64,000 nucleotides of DNA from Thermodesulfobacteriota bacterium (GTDB taxonomy: Bacteria > Desulfobacterota > Thermodesulfobacteria > Thermodesulfobacteriales > Thermodesulfobacteriaceae). Below, in pieces: positions 16,858 through 26,339 of the stretch. The position numbers and the translations under genes were made by a program. Under the pieces are notes generated by a model. It was given only the letters and a program-made list of their open reading frames with translations, did no database searches and was not told the origin of the DNA. Location: positions 1 to 64,000 of the forward strand of contig JAUQPD010000045.1 in assembly GCA_030550555.1 (NCBI GenBank), given 5' to 3'. Every line of letters begins with the position of its first letter. The first letter of the stretch is position 1.

Positions 16858-18714
16858 ATGGGTGGGAGATCCTCCATTATAAAATTCGTTCAGGTTTTAA
16901 TAGTTTTCACTTTAGTAGTTAATGCTATTTCACTCTTTGCTCAGTCAAGAAAGGATGGTCTAATAAGAGGTTTAATTTTCAATGCCACTCAAGAGGTTGC
17001 TGTTGACGAAAAACTTATATCAGAGATTGACAAGGCCTATAGGATCAAAGATTATGAGAAGGTTGTAAGGATCTATCAACAAATTCCGCCAAGAGCAAGG
17101 CTCTCTGCTGAGGATCTTTTCAAGGTAGCAGATAGCCTCTTTCAGACAGGTGAGTCTGAGAGGGCTCGAGATCTTGGAGATAGAGTAGCAAGCTTAAGGA
17201 GAGGGACAGTTCTTGCTTGTAGAGCTCAACTACTTAAAGTCAAAGCCCTATATTTGGAGGCAAAAGAGAGGGAAGCTCAAAGGCTTTTTCAAGGCCTACT
17301 TGGAACCTTTTGTGAGGAGGAACTAAGAGATGAGATAGATGCCCTCAGATATCTCATTTTTGGTAGAAAGGATCTTGTTGTTGATAGTAGAGTCCTAAAG
17401 AGGACTGCTGAAGAGCTAAGTAGAGCTAGATTTGGTCTGTATCTCCGTCAAGGTAAGCTGAAGGAAGCGGAAAGAGCAATTTATGATTATTTGAATCTGA
17501 GCGGAGAGTATCTCCTTGGACGATCTTTATTTTTTAGACTTGCCGAGACCTATTTTGAAAAAGGAGACTTGCAGACCGCCAAAAAATTCTATCAGCTGAT
17601 TATAACTGAGTGGGATCATACTAAAGAGGCCTTTCTCTCAAAATTCAGACTATATCAAATTGCTTATGAAAGGGCAACTGTTAAGGAACTGTTACCCCAG
17701 AAAACGATTGATGACCTTCTCATGTATATTGCCCAGATCAAAAGTAAATATCCTGAGGAGCCTATAGCAGAATCTGCTCTTTTTCTCTCGGTGAGAATTT
17801 TTTTCGATAGAAAAGATTGGGAAAGGGTCCGAGAAAGGGCAAAGGAATTTCTAAGTCTCTATCCTGAAAGCAGGAGTAAACTTCAGGTCCTGGATTACTA
17901 TTGTAAAGCCACTTCAGCAATAGTTCCTCTGCTGTTCTTGAGAGGAGATGTAGGGAAACTCCTCAATATCTCTGGAAATGAGCAAGCACTTCTTGAGGAA
18001 TCTAATTGTGGAGCCTTCTACTACTTCATGGGCTCAGAATTTTACAGATATAGACTTTGGGAGATGAGTGCTTACTTTTTGTTAAGAGCCTTTGGCAAGC
18101 CTTTCCCAGAGGAATATCATCAGGATTATTACTTAAAACTTGCCTCCCTCTCCAATGAAGGTAAAGATTACGAAACCTTTGAGGAGCTTATGAAACTCGT
18201 TGAGAAACGGTGGGGTAGAGTCTTGGGAAACAATACAGAGTATCTCTCACTGCAGTTTAAGAGGGCTTTGAGAAGAGATCTTGAAAGAGCAAGTAAACTC
18301 CTTTCTGAGATATGGAAGAGCCCTACTCATGCAAAAGTAAAGGAAGACTTTGCCCAAAGCCTGTTTCTGCGGGCAATAGAGGAGAAGAAATACGGGCTTG
18401 CTAGCAGTGTACTTAGAACCTATCTACCTGGAGCTGGTATAGAAAACTATCTAATACTTCTCTTCGAGACCTTTCTGAAAGACCCAAATCTTTTTGAGAG
18501 CCTCCTTGAGGAGGCAAAGAGAAGATTTCCAGATAATTCCAAACTTGTCTGGCTAGAAGCTTATCACCTTGAGAGAAAGGGAGATTTGAGGAGAGTGCCA
18601 GAACTTTGGAAAAGGCTTGAAGAGAGCGAAGGTGGAAATCTTGAAAGAGAACTTGCCCTCCAACATGAGATAATGAAAAAACTTGTAGAGAGAGCTCGAA
18701 ATCTCATCTATTAA
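16858..18714 (+). CDS. Secreted TPR-repeat protein of unknown function
   Basis: The 618-residue protein begins with a signal-peptide-like helix (FVQVLIVFTLVVNAISLFAQ, cleavage near residue 29). The rest is almost entirely helical with TPR-like repeats, for example ETYFEKGDLQTAKKFYQLI and the segments around residues 60-130 and 300-345. It is probably periplasmic. Its place between two sigma-54 activators and just before flgB suggests a role in the flagellar motor or its assembly. Periplasmic TPR proteins such as PflA support motor structure in Campylobacter, but sequence similarity to those was not established here. The start at 16858 has no strong ribosome-binding site. Confidence 0.7.
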   Translation: MGGRSSIIKFVQVLIVFTLVVNAISLFAQSRKDGLIRGLIFNATQEVAVDEKLISEIDKAYRIKDYEKVVRIYQQIPPRARLSAEDLFKVADSLFQTGESERARDLGDRVASLRRGTVLACRAQLLKVKALYLEAKEREAQRLFQGLLGTFCEEELRDEIDALRYLIFGRKDLVVDSRVLKRTAEELSRARFGLYLRQGKLKEAERAIYDYLNLSGEYLLGRSLFFRLAETYFEKGDLQTAKKFYQLIITEWDHTKEAFLSKFRLYQIAYERATVKELLPQKTIDDLLMYIAQIKSKYPEEPIAESALFLSVRIFFDRKDWERVRERAKEFLSLYPESRSKLQVLDYYCKATSAIVPLLFLRGDVGKLLNISGNEQALLEESNCGAFYYFMGSEFYRYRLWEMSAYFLLRAFGKPFPEEYHQDYYLKLASLSNEGKDYETFEELMKLVEKRWGRVLGNNTEYLSLQFKRALRRDLERASKLLSEIWKSPTHAKVKEDFAQSLFLRAIEEKKYGLASSVLRTYLPGAGIENYLILLFETFLKDPNLFESLLEEAKRRFPDNSKLVWLEAYHLERKGDLRRVPELWKRLEESEGGNLERELALQHEIMKKLVERARNLIY

Positions 18715-18728
18715 ACATTATTTAAACT

Positions 18729-20075
18729 ATGAATGAGAGGATAGGACTTGTTGGTTCCTCAACTGTCACCAAACTTCTAAGAGACTCACTCAGAGATAGA
18801 GGTATTGAGGTTTTCTTTTGGGAGAAAGCCCGTTTTAAAGAGGAAGATTTACCCGAGGATCTAAAAGTACTCGTATACGAGCTTTCTATCAAGGGAACAA
18901 ATGCTGATCCCCATATAAGGGGCCTTCTTAAAAGAGTAGATCTCAATATCTTAGTTCTTGTAGAAGAGATTAGTCTTGATGAGGCAATTGGACTAATTAG
19001 GAGTGGCATAAGAGATGTCAAGCTTTTAAGTGCCCCCTTAGAACTCTTAGAAAAGAGTGTTCTCACTCTTATTGAGGAATGTCGAGTTCTCCAGGATGAG
19101 GGCTTTGTTACACATGATCCAAAGATGCTGAAAATTCTCTCTGCCCTTGAGGAGGTTGCAAAGACGAAAGCACCAGTGCTTCTTGTTGGAGAATCAGGAA
19201 CTGGTAAAGAAATGCTAGCACGTTACATACATTCAAAGAGCGATCGCAAAGGAGGTCCCTTTGTTGCAATAAACTGCTCGGCCCTACCAGAAAGTCTTCT
19301 TGAATCTGAACTTTTTGGGTATGAAAAAGGTGCCTTTTCTGGAGCTCTATTCAGGAAGAAGGGTAAGATTGAATTAGCAGATAGAGGCACCCTTCTTCTT
19401 GATGAGATCACTGAAATGAGTCCTAATCTTCAGAGTAAACTTTTGCGAGTCTTGCAAGAAGGAGAAGTTGATAGGCTGGGAGGTTATCACCCCATCAAAG
19501 TAGACTTTCGGCTTATCTCTACTACCAATCGGGACATTGAAAAGGAAGTAGCGGAAAATCGCTTTAGATTGGATCTCTACTATCGTATAAACGTCATCAC
19601 TGTGAAAGTTCCACCTTTAAGAGATCGTCGTGGTGATGTCAAACTTTTGACGCAATACTTTTTGGAAAAATTTTCCCTTCAATACAAGAAGAAAATAAAG
19701 GGTTTAACTGATAGGGCTTGGAACTTTTTAAACAGCTATCCCTTTCCTGGAAATGTTCGAGAGTTAAGGAATATGATTGAAAGGGGGGTTATTACTTGTG
19801 ATGGTGAGTTGATAGATGTCGTCCATTTGACAGATCCTTTTGGAGAAATTTCCTCTCAATTAGGCACAAAATTTGAAAAGATTAGAGATGAGAATAGGGA
19901 GGAGAAGGAAGTTGAATTGAAACCGCTTGAGGAGATGGAGCGAGAAGCTATTTTGAAAGCCCTTGAACTGACGAAAGGCAACCGCACAAAGGCAGCTGAA
20001 TTATTGGGAATTACTGTAAGGACCCTAAGAAATAAGTTAAAGCAGTACGAAGAAATGGGACTTTTAAAGTTTTAG
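18729..20075 (+). CDS. NtrC/FlbD-like sigma-54 activator with degenerate receiver
   Basis: The 448-residue protein has an N-terminal receiver-like fold (1-120). The phosphoacceptor strand reads [10 protein letters not shown], with no aspartate where one is expected, so phosphorylation is unlikely. The AAA+ domain carries Walker A GESGTGKE (about 154-161) and GAFSGA (201-206), a Ser-for-Thr variant of the sigma-54-contact loop. A Fis-type DNA-binding end follows ([19 protein letters not shown]). It ends 11 nt before flgB. Lacking an acceptor Asp resembles FleQ-type flagellar regulators, so it is the likely activator of the flagellar genes that follow. Confidence 0.88.
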   Translation: MNERIGLVGSSTVTKLLRDSLRDRGIEVFFWEKARFKEEDLPEDLKVLVYELSIKGTNADPHIRGLLKRVDLNILVLVEEISLDEAIGLIRSGIRDVKLLSAPLELLEKSVLTLIEECRVLQDEGFVTHDPKMLKILSALEEVAKTKAPVLLVGESGTGKEMLARYIHSKSDRKGGPFVAINCSALPESLLESELFGYEKGAFSGALFRKKGKIELADRGTLLLDEITEMSPNLQSKLLRVLQEGEVDRLGGYHPIKVDFRLISTTNRDIEKEVAENRFRLDLYYRINVITVKVPPLRDRRGDVKLLTQYFLEKFSLQYKKKIKGLTDRAWNFLNSYPFPGNVRELRNMIERGVITCDGELIDVVHLTDPFGEISSQLGTKFEKIRDENREEKEVELKPLEEMEREAILKALELTKGNRTKAAELLGITVRTLRNKLKQYEEMGLLKF

Positions 20076-20086
20076 GGAGTTTTGTT

Positions 20087-20482
20087 ATGTGGGGACCCTT
20101 TCAGAAACTACTTGACACTGTCAGAATTTCTCTAAGACTACGGACAGAAAGGCATCACCTTCTGGCATCAAACATCGCTAATGTCGACACTCCAGGATAT
20201 AGAAGAAAGGATTTACCCTTTGAAAAGATAATGGAGAGCTATCTTAAGCCAGAGAAGATGCTTAAGGTAACCCGTAGTAATCATATTGCGGTAAGAGAGA
20301 GAAAGCTGGAAGATTTAATAAAAAAACACCAGCCTCCAACACTTGGAACTCCAAATAATGTCAGTCTTGAAGAAGAGGTAAGTGCTCTTATTGAGAATCA
20401 ACTTCTCTATGAGAGTACTCTTCAAGCACTTGCCAAGGAATTAGAGAGACTAAAGGAAATAATTACCGAAGGAGGTAGGTAG
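20087..20482 (+). CDS. flgB: Flagellar basal-body rod protein FlgB
   Basis: Proximal rod subunit exported by the flagellar type III apparatus. The 131-residue protein has the N-terminal rod signature LLASNIANVDTPGYRRKDLPF and the C-terminal coiled-coil segment, both typical of FlgB. It heads the flgB-flgC-fliE-fliF-fliG-fliH-fliI-fliJ run with 2-18 nt gaps or short overlaps. Confidence 0.95.
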   Translation: MWGPFQKLLDTVRISLRLRTERHHLLASNIANVDTPGYRRKDLPFEKIMESYLKPEKMLKVTRSNHIAVRERKLEDLIKKHQPPTLGTPNNVSLEEEVSALIENQLLYESTLQALAKELERLKEIITEGGR

Positions 20483-20484
20483 CG

Positions 20485-20895
20485 ATGAATTTACTTAAAG
20501 CTGGAAGAATTGCCTATACAGGACTCCATGCACAGAGAGTTCGGTTGAATGTTACCGCAACGAATATAGCGAATTCCCATGTAACAAGGACTTTGGAGGG
20601 AGGGCCCTATAGGGCTAAGGACGTTGTGTTAAAGGCAGTGCCTCTTTCAGAAAAAGATCCCCATCTCAGAGCTGTTAAAGTTGAAGCAATAAAGGACAAT
20701 CCTGCACCTTTTAAAGAAGTCTATGATCCTGGACATCCCGATGCAGATGAGAGAGGAATTGTGAGATATCCTAATGTAGATATTATTATGGAGATGGTTG
20801 AATTGCTTTCTGCGGGAAGGGCCTATGAGGCTAATTTAACAGTTCTTTCCACAACAAAGAGTATGTTTTTGAGAACCCTTGAACTTTTGAAATAA
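20485..20895 (+). CDS. flgC: Flagellar basal-body rod protein FlgC
   Basis: Second proximal rod subunit, 136 residues. It shows the rod-family N-terminus (RVRLNVTATNIANSHVTRT), the FlgC-typical YDPGHPDADERGIVRYPNVD, and the C-terminal SAGRAYEANLTVLSTTKSM. It starts 2 nt after flgB, with GGAGGTAGGTAGCG overlapping the flgB stop as ribosome-binding site. Confidence 0.97.
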   Translation: MNLLKAGRIAYTGLHAQRVRLNVTATNIANSHVTRTLEGGPYRAKDVVLKAVPLSEKDPHLRAVKVEAIKDNPAPFKEVYDPGHPDADERGIVRYPNVDIIMEMVELLSAGRAYEANLTVLSTTKSMFLRTLELLK

Positions 20896-20913
20896 AGGGA
20901 GGAGGGATGAAAG

Positions 20914-21198
20914 ATGAAGATCCAAAAATTAGATTATGGTCAAATGAAGTCCATTAAACCGCTAGAGAAGAGGAACAAGATTGAGTTTTTTGATTTTTTG
21001 TGGAAGAAAATAGAGGAGGTAGACCTTAAAGAAAAGAGAGCACAGGAAGCGATTCTTGCTTTAGCAAAGGGTGATGATATTGATCCTGCAGAAGTTGCAA
21101 TGCGTATATCACAGGCAGACAGTAGTATGAAACTTCTTCTTAGGGTGAGAAATAAAGTACTTGAGGCCTATCAGGAGATAATGAGGATGCAGATTTAA
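20914..21198 (+). CDS. fliE: Flagellar hook-basal body adaptor FliE
   Basis: FliE links the MS ring to the rod. The 94-residue protein ends with the family pattern (AMRISQADSSMKLLLRVRNKVLEAYQEIMRMQI). The ATG at 20914 follows GGGAGGAGGG; a nearer ATG at 20907 is out of frame. It lies between flgC and fliF, the usual order. Confidence 0.93.
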   Translation: MKIQKLDYGQMKSIKPLEKRNKIEFFDFLWKKIEEVDLKEKRAQEAILALAKGDDIDPAEVAMRISQADSSMKLLLRVRNKVLEAYQEIMRMQI

Positions 21199-21211
21199 AG
21201 GAGATTAAAGT

Positions 21212-22774
21212 ATGCAGGGACTTAATCCAAAAAATATTCTTGGATCACTGAAGGAGTTCTGGCAGAAGCTCTCTTTGAGACAGAAGGGTCTTCTTATTGG
21301 TGGACTCATCGGAGGAACTTTACTTATTGTGCTCTCAGTCTGGTATTTTGCAAGGACATCATATGGTTTGCTTTATCGAGGGTTTGATGAGGCAACTGCA
21401 GGACAGATAGTACAATATCTTAAGGAACAACGGATACCTTATCGCATTGAAAGAGATGGCGCCATTTATGTGCCTGAAGAACGAGTGCCAGAAGTTAGAA
21501 TGGAGATTGCAAGTAGAGGTCTCCTTGGCAGAGGAGGTCCTGGTTTTGAACTCTTTGATAGAGACAAGTTAGGGCTCACGGAATTTCAGGAAAAAGTCAA
21601 CTACCAGAGAGCCCTTGAGGGGGAACTTGCTAGAACAATTATGGGAATTAGAGGTGTCAAATCAGTCAGAGTTCACTTGGCGATGCCGAAGGAGAGTATT
21701 TTCCTTCAGGAAGAAAGGCCTCCCAAGGCTTCTGTGTTGATTGAGCTCAAACCAGGATATAGTCTTACTCCTGTCCAGGTTCAAGGTATTGTGAATCTTG
21801 TAAGCGGAGCGGTTCCTAAACTTGATCCCAAGGATGTAACAATAGTTGATGCCACTACTGGCAAAAAATTATTTACTCCTGAAGATCAAGAGGAGCTTCT
21901 GAGTGTGACCCAACTTGCCTACAAGAGAAAAATTGAAGAGAGTCTTAAAGCTAAGGTTGATGAGCTACTCAATTCAGCACTTGGACATGGAAAGGCTCAA
22001 GCCCAAGTAAGTGTTGAATTATCCTTTGACAAAGAGACCGTATCTGAAGAGACCTTTGATCCTGAGGGAACGGTAGTAATTTCAGAGGATATAGAAGAAG
22101 AGACCAAACAGACAAGAACGCCTCAGGAGGAAGGTGTTGCAGGAGTCAAAGGGGCTTTAACACAGAAATTTGAAGCAACACCAGAAGCTCAGACAAGAGG
22201 AGAGATCTATAATAGAAAAAGAATTGTCCGAAATTATGAAGTCAGTAAAAAAGTTCGCAATTTGGAAGTGTCTCCTGGGTCTATTAAGAGAATTAGCGTT
22301 GCAGTGGTAGTAGATAGTAAAGTGCTTGGAGAAAATGAAACTGCAAAAATTGATTGGATTGAAAATTTGGTGAAAGGTGCCATTGGATATAATCCAGAAA
22401 GAGGTGATGAGGTTAAGGTTGAAGCAAGGGCCTTTTATGAACCTCCCGTCAAAAAGCCGGGCCTCATGGACTATTTTGTTACTGCATCTAAACCCTTAGC
22501 ATTAATTCTTCTCTTTATACTTATATATTTTCTCATTATTAGGCCACTTCTCAGGACCCTTAGACCACAGCCTGCAGAAGTAAAACCTTCAGTAGAGGAG
22601 AGACCCGCAGTTGTTGAAGTTGTGGAAGAGGTTCCTGAGGAAGAACTTCTGCCTCGAGAGATAGCCTTAGGCATTATTAGAAGTCAACCTGAGCGGGCAG
22701 CAGCTCTTATAAAGAAGTGGTTGCTTGAGGAGACTCTTGAAGAGCGGAAACGTGCTCTTGCGGAGGCTAAATAA
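21212..22774 (+). CDS. fliF: Flagellar MS-ring protein FliF
   Basis: FliF builds the MS ring, the base of the flagellum in the inner membrane. The 520-residue protein has a first membrane helix at about residues 26-46, then the ring-building domains (YGLLYRGFDEATAGQIV, GRGGPGFELFDRDKLGLTEF). A second membrane helix lies near residues 425-445. The C-terminal cytoplasmic tail, with an acidic linker and ALGIIRSQPERAAALIKKW, binds FliG. The stop shares one base with the fliG start. Confidence 0.97.
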   Translation: MQGLNPKNILGSLKEFWQKLSLRQKGLLIGGLIGGTLLIVLSVWYFARTSYGLLYRGFDEATAGQIVQYLKEQRIPYRIERDGAIYVPEERVPEVRMEIASRGLLGRGGPGFELFDRDKLGLTEFQEKVNYQRALEGELARTIMGIRGVKSVRVHLAMPKESIFLQEERPPKASVLIELKPGYSLTPVQVQGIVNLVSGAVPKLDPKDVTIVDATTGKKLFTPEDQEELLSVTQLAYKRKIEESLKAKVDELLNSALGHGKAQAQVSVELSFDKETVSEETFDPEGTVVISEDIEEETKQTRTPQEEGVAGVKGALTQKFEATPEAQTRGEIYNRKRIVRNYEVSKKVRNLEVSPGSIKRISVAVVVDSKVLGENETAKIDWIENLVKGAIGYNPERGDEVKVEARAFYEPPVKKPGLMDYFVTASKPLALILLFILIYFLIIRPLLRTLRPQPAEVKPSVEERPAVVEVVEEVPEEELLPREIALGIIRSQPERAAALIKKWLLEETLEERKRALAEAK

Positions 22775-23784
22775 TGGCCAAGCTAGATCCAGACAAACTA
22801 ACAGGTCCTCAAAAAGCTGCTATTTTTCTCATGCTTATGGGGGAAGAATTTACCTCCGAAGTGTACAAGCATCTTGATGAAGAAGACATTAGGAGAATTG
22901 GTATCGAGATGGCCAAAATTGAATATATACCCTCTGAAGTTGCAAAGAAGGTCTTAGAAGAGGCAAACATTGAGGCCAAGGACCTACTTTCAAATCTATC
23001 GGTTTCTCCCGATGAATTTCTTAAAAAAAGTCTTATTGAAGCCTATGGAGAAAAGGGAAAACAGCTATATGAAGAAATCAAAAAAGAAGTTGGTCCTGAG
23101 ACTTTTAAGAAACTCAAGAAACTTGATCCAAAGACCATTGCGAACTTTCTTGCAAATGAACATCCCCAGACAATTGCAATAATTCTCGTTCATCTTGAGC
23201 CTGAACTTTCGGGGCAGGTGCTTCAGCTCCTTCCCGAAAAGATTAGAGGTGAGGTTCTTCTGAGGATAGCACTTTTGGATAAGGTGGATCCAGAAATTGT
23301 CAAGGAGATAAGTGATGCCCTTGAGGAGGAGTTAAAGTCCGTTGGAGGAGCTCTTGGTAAAAAGATAGGTGGTGCAGAGAAAGCAGCAGAGATTCTCTCT
23401 CATGCAGGAAGGGATCTTGAGGATGAGCTCCTTACTGAAATAGAGGATGAGAATCCAGCTCTTGCTGAAGAGATCAGAAAGTATCTCTTTACTTTTGAAG
23501 ACTTTCTTAAGGTGGATGACTTTGCTATTCAGACCCTCTTGAGAGAGATTTCAACCGATGATCTCAAGCTTGCCCTTAAGGGAGCTTCAGCTGAACTAAG
23601 AGAGAAGTTCTTTAGAAATATGAGTAAAAGAGCTGCAGATCTTCTCAAGGAAGAGCTTGAAATGATGGGACCTGTAAGAATCACCGAAGTAGAAAAGGCT
23701 CAAATGAATATCATCCGAACCGCTAAGAAACTTGAACAAGAGGGAACAATAGTCCTTGGAAGGGGTGAAGAGGAATTTGTCTAA
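22774..23784 (+). CDS. fliG: Flagellar motor switch protein FliG
   Basis: FliG forms the C-ring layer that contacts the stator and carries torque. The 336-residue protein has the FliF-binding N-domain (LTGPQKAAIFLMLMGEE), the middle domain with the EHPQTIAIILVHL motif and the C-terminal torque domain (DDFAIQTLLREISTDDLKLALKGA). Charged torque-helix residues are present (RAADLLKEELEMMGPVRITEVE). It overlaps fliF by 1 nt and fliH at its end. Confidence 0.97.
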   Translation: MAKLDPDKLTGPQKAAIFLMLMGEEFTSEVYKHLDEEDIRRIGIEMAKIEYIPSEVAKKVLEEANIEAKDLLSNLSVSPDEFLKKSLIEAYGEKGKQLYEEIKKEVGPETFKKLKKLDPKTIANFLANEHPQTIAIILVHLEPELSGQVLQLLPEKIRGEVLLRIALLDKVDPEIVKEISDALEEELKSVGGALGKKIGGAEKAAEILSHAGRDLEDELLTEIEDENPALAEEIRKYLFTFEDFLKVDDFAIQTLLREISTDDLKLALKGASAELREKFFRNMSKRAADLLKEELEMMGPVRITEVEKAQMNIIRTAKKLEQEGTIVLGRGEEEFV

Positions 23785-24568
23785 AATTATTAAGGCAAAA
23801 AGCCTAAACATCTATCAGCTCTATACACCAGAAATTCTTCCGAACGAAGATGAAACCTTTAGAGCTCTTTTTCAATCTGAAGCTCCTGAAGAGATTGAGA
23901 GATCGCTCTTAGAAGAGAACTTAATTGAAGAGGTCGCATCAAGACAAGAGGAAGCAAAAGAAAGCTTTGAAAGGGAGATGGAGGCCCTTCGAGAGCTTGC
24001 TAGAGAAGAGGGATATAGAGCAGGCTTTGACGAGGGCTATAGAAATGGCTTTGACAAGGGCTATGAAGAGGGCAAACTTAAGGCTCAAGGGGAACTTGAA
24101 ATCAAAATACGGGAGATCGAAGAAAACCTCAATAGACAGTATGAAATCCAAAAGGCACAAGAGTTAGAAAGGTTTAGAAATCTCATAACCAAGACAGAGG
24201 AGGAACTTGAGGGTCTTATTTTAGACCTCGATAAAGAAATAGTGGCCGTTGTAAAGGCCCTTTTGCAAAAAATAGTCTTACGAGAGATGAGGGAAGATGA
24301 GGATTTGTTGTTAAGAATTGTGCGAGAGGCTCTAAATTATATTGTTGATGGGACTGAGATAGTTATTCGCATAAATCCAGAAGATATGAACCTACTTGAA
24401 AAGCTCAGTTTTACATATTTTCAGGGAAAGAAGATAAGATTTGTTCCTAATGATTCCATTTCTAGAGGAGGCCTGTTTATAGAGACAAGTTTTGGAGTAA
24501 TAGATGCTACTTTCGAAAAGCGTATGGAAAACCTTCTTAACTTGCTTGAAGATAAAAAGGCCTCTTAA
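23756..24568 (+). CDS. fliH: Flagellar export ATPase regulator FliH
   Basis: FliH binds the FliI ATPase and tethers it to the export gate. Up to 270 residues long, with a charged N-terminal coiled coil, a run of five glycines spaced by three residues (GYRAGFDEGYRNGFDKGYEEG, about 85-105) and a C-terminal FliI-binding domain. GxxxG runs are a known FliH/YscL feature that packs two helices. The start is uncertain: TTG 23756, or GTG 23765 directly after GGAAGGG. Either way it overlaps fliG. Confidence 0.93.
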   Translation: MEGVKRNLSKIIKAKSLNIYQLYTPEILPNEDETFRALFQSEAPEEIERSLLEENLIEEVASRQEEAKESFEREMEALRELAREEGYRAGFDEGYRNGFDKGYEEGKLKAQGELEIKIREIEENLNRQYEIQKAQELERFRNLITKTEEELEGLILDLDKEIVAVVKALLQKIVLREMREDEDLLLRIVREALNYIVDGTEIVIRINPEDMNLLEKLSFTYFQGKKIRFVPNDSISRGGLFIETSFGVIDATFEKRMENLLNLLEDKKAS

Positions 24569-24579
24569 AGGTCTAACCT

Positions 24580-25911
24580 ATGAGACTTAAAGAATTTCAG
24601 GGAAGTTTAAGAGGCTTTTTGAAAAAGGTTCAAAACCACCCTCCTTTTGAAATTTATGGTTATGTGACTAAGGTTTTGGGATTTACGCTTGAAAGCACAG
24701 GTCCCTATTTGAGGGTTGGAGATCTCTGCTTGGTAAGGGGAAGGGATGCTTCTGCTCTTGCAGAGGTTGTCGGATTTCATGAGGGCAGAATTATTCTTAC
24801 CGCTCTTACTGAGCTCAGAGGCCTTGAAGTTGGGGCAAAGGTCTATCCCCTTGGAAGGATAGAGGCTCCTGTAGGAACAAGTTATATAGGGAGAGTGGTA
24901 AATGCCCTTGGAGAGCCCATTGATTTTATGGAAAAGCCTGAGGCTGAAGATTATTATCCAATCTATGGTGATCCTTTGAGGCCTCTTGAGAGGGGAAGGA
25001 TTGAAAGAGTATTAGATGTAGGAATAAAGGCAATAAACTCTCTCATAACTATAGGGGAAGGGCAGAGAGTAGCCATTATGGCAGGGTCAGGAGTTGGAAA
25101 GAGTACTCTTCTTGGAATGATTGCTCGATATACGAGAGTAGACATAGTTGTGGTTGCCCTGATTGGAGAGAGAGGAAGGGAGGTTCGAGAGTTTATTGAA
25201 CGGGATCTTGGGGAAGAGGGGCTCAAGAGAGCAATCGTGGTAGTGTCTACATCTGATGAGGCACCTGCCCTTAGAATCAGAGCTGGCTTTTATGCCACTG
25301 CTTTAGCAGAATATTTCAGAGATAGAGGAAAAAGAGTATTACTTTTGATGGACTCTTTGACACGCTTTTGTATGGCTTTAAGAGAGATTGGCCTTGCTGG
25401 TGGAGAACCACCAACCGCAAGAGGCTATACACCTTCAGTATTCGCAACTCTTCCTCGTCTACTTGAGCGCGCTGGTCCAAGATTAAATGGTGGTTCTATT
25501 ACGGGTATCTACACTGTGCTCGTTGAAGGAGATGACATCCATGATCCCATTGCAGATGCGGTGAGAGGTATCGTTGATGGGCATATTGTACTTTCAAGGA
25601 ATCTCGCTCAAGAGGGCCACTATCCTCCAATAGATGTGCTTGCAAGTCTTTCAAGAGTGATGAAGGACATCGTGACCAAGGAACACCTTGAGCTTCAGAG
25701 GATTGCTATTCAAATCCTGGCAACCTACAGACGAGCAGAAGATCTTATCAATATTGGAGCCTATGTAAAAGGAACTAATCCTGAAATTGACCAGGCAATA
25801 GCCCTCTATCCCCGATTAAAGGAGTTCTTGAGACAACCTTTTAATGAAGGATATAGCTTTGAAGACTCCTTCCAAATGTTAAATGAAATTTTGGGTAATC
25901 CTGTCCAGTGA
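24580..25911 (+). CDS. fliI: Flagellum-specific type III export ATPase FliI
   Basis: FliI is the F1-beta-like ATPase that helps substrate entry into the flagellar export channel. The 443-residue protein has Walker A AGSGVGKST, ALIGERGREVREF, Walker B VLLLMDSLTRF and the FliI-specific GGEPPTARGYTPSVFATLPRLLERAG stretch (split motif). Length is normal. The stop overlaps the GTG start of fliJ by 4 nt. Confidence 0.97.
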   Translation: MRLKEFQGSLRGFLKKVQNHPPFEIYGYVTKVLGFTLESTGPYLRVGDLCLVRGRDASALAEVVGFHEGRIILTALTELRGLEVGAKVYPLGRIEAPVGTSYIGRVVNALGEPIDFMEKPEAEDYYPIYGDPLRPLERGRIERVLDVGIKAINSLITIGEGQRVAIMAGSGVGKSTLLGMIARYTRVDIVVVALIGERGREVREFIERDLGEEGLKRAIVVVSTSDEAPALRIRAGFYATALAEYFRDRGKRVLLLMDSLTRFCMALREIGLAGGEPPTARGYTPSVFATLPRLLERAGPRLNGGSITGIYTVLVEGDDIHDPIADAVRGIVDGHIVLSRNLAQEGHYPPIDVLASLSRVMKDIVTKEHLELQRIAIQILATYRRAEDLINIGAYVKGTNPEIDQAIALYPRLKEFLRQPFNEGYSFEDSFQMLNEILGNPVQ

Positions 25912-26339
25912 GAGAGAAATTAAAAATATACAAATTTTTGCTTTGGTTAAGAGAACTTCAGGAGGAACAGGCCAAGGTAAGGCTCTATCAGGCAGGAATT
26001 CATCTAAAGAATCTTATGGAAGAAAAACAAATTTTGGAAGAGGAACTTCGTAGTTGCTATGAACACATCCACGGAAAGGGAGTTCTCAATGGTGAAGAAT
26101 TAAGACTGTGGGGTAATTATTTTGAGGTTATTAGAGAGTTTCAAAATATTGCAGAAAGTAAAGTATCAACACAGAAGAAGATAATAGAGGAGTTAACTGA
26201 AGATTTAAAGAGAAAACATCAAGCTAAAGAAGTTATTGAACTCTTATATGGACGAGTCAAAAGGGAGTATGAACTCTTGCAATATAGAAAGGAACTTCAG
26301 GAGCTTGATGATCTCTACTTGATGATTAGGAGGCGATAA
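25908..26339 (+). CDS. fliJ: Flagellar export chaperone FliJ
   Basis: A 143-residue, almost wholly coiled-coil protein starting at GTG within the fliI stop and ending flush against the next gene. FliJ forms the stalk-like partner of the FliI ring and escorts chaperones. Sequence conservation is low in this family; the call rests on position after fliI, length and heptad pattern. Confidence 0.85.
   Translation: MREKLKIYKFLLWLRELQEEQAKVRLYQAGIHLKNLMEEKQILEEELRSCYEHIHGKGVLNGEELRLWGNYFEVIREFQNIAESKVSTQKKIIEELTEDLKRKHQAKEVIELLYGRVKREYELLQYRKELQELDDLYLMIRRR

Noticed and set aside
24000..24080. Repeated GGCTATGA-like units as a possible DNA repeat element
   Set aside because: They encode the GxxxG run of FliH, a known protein feature.
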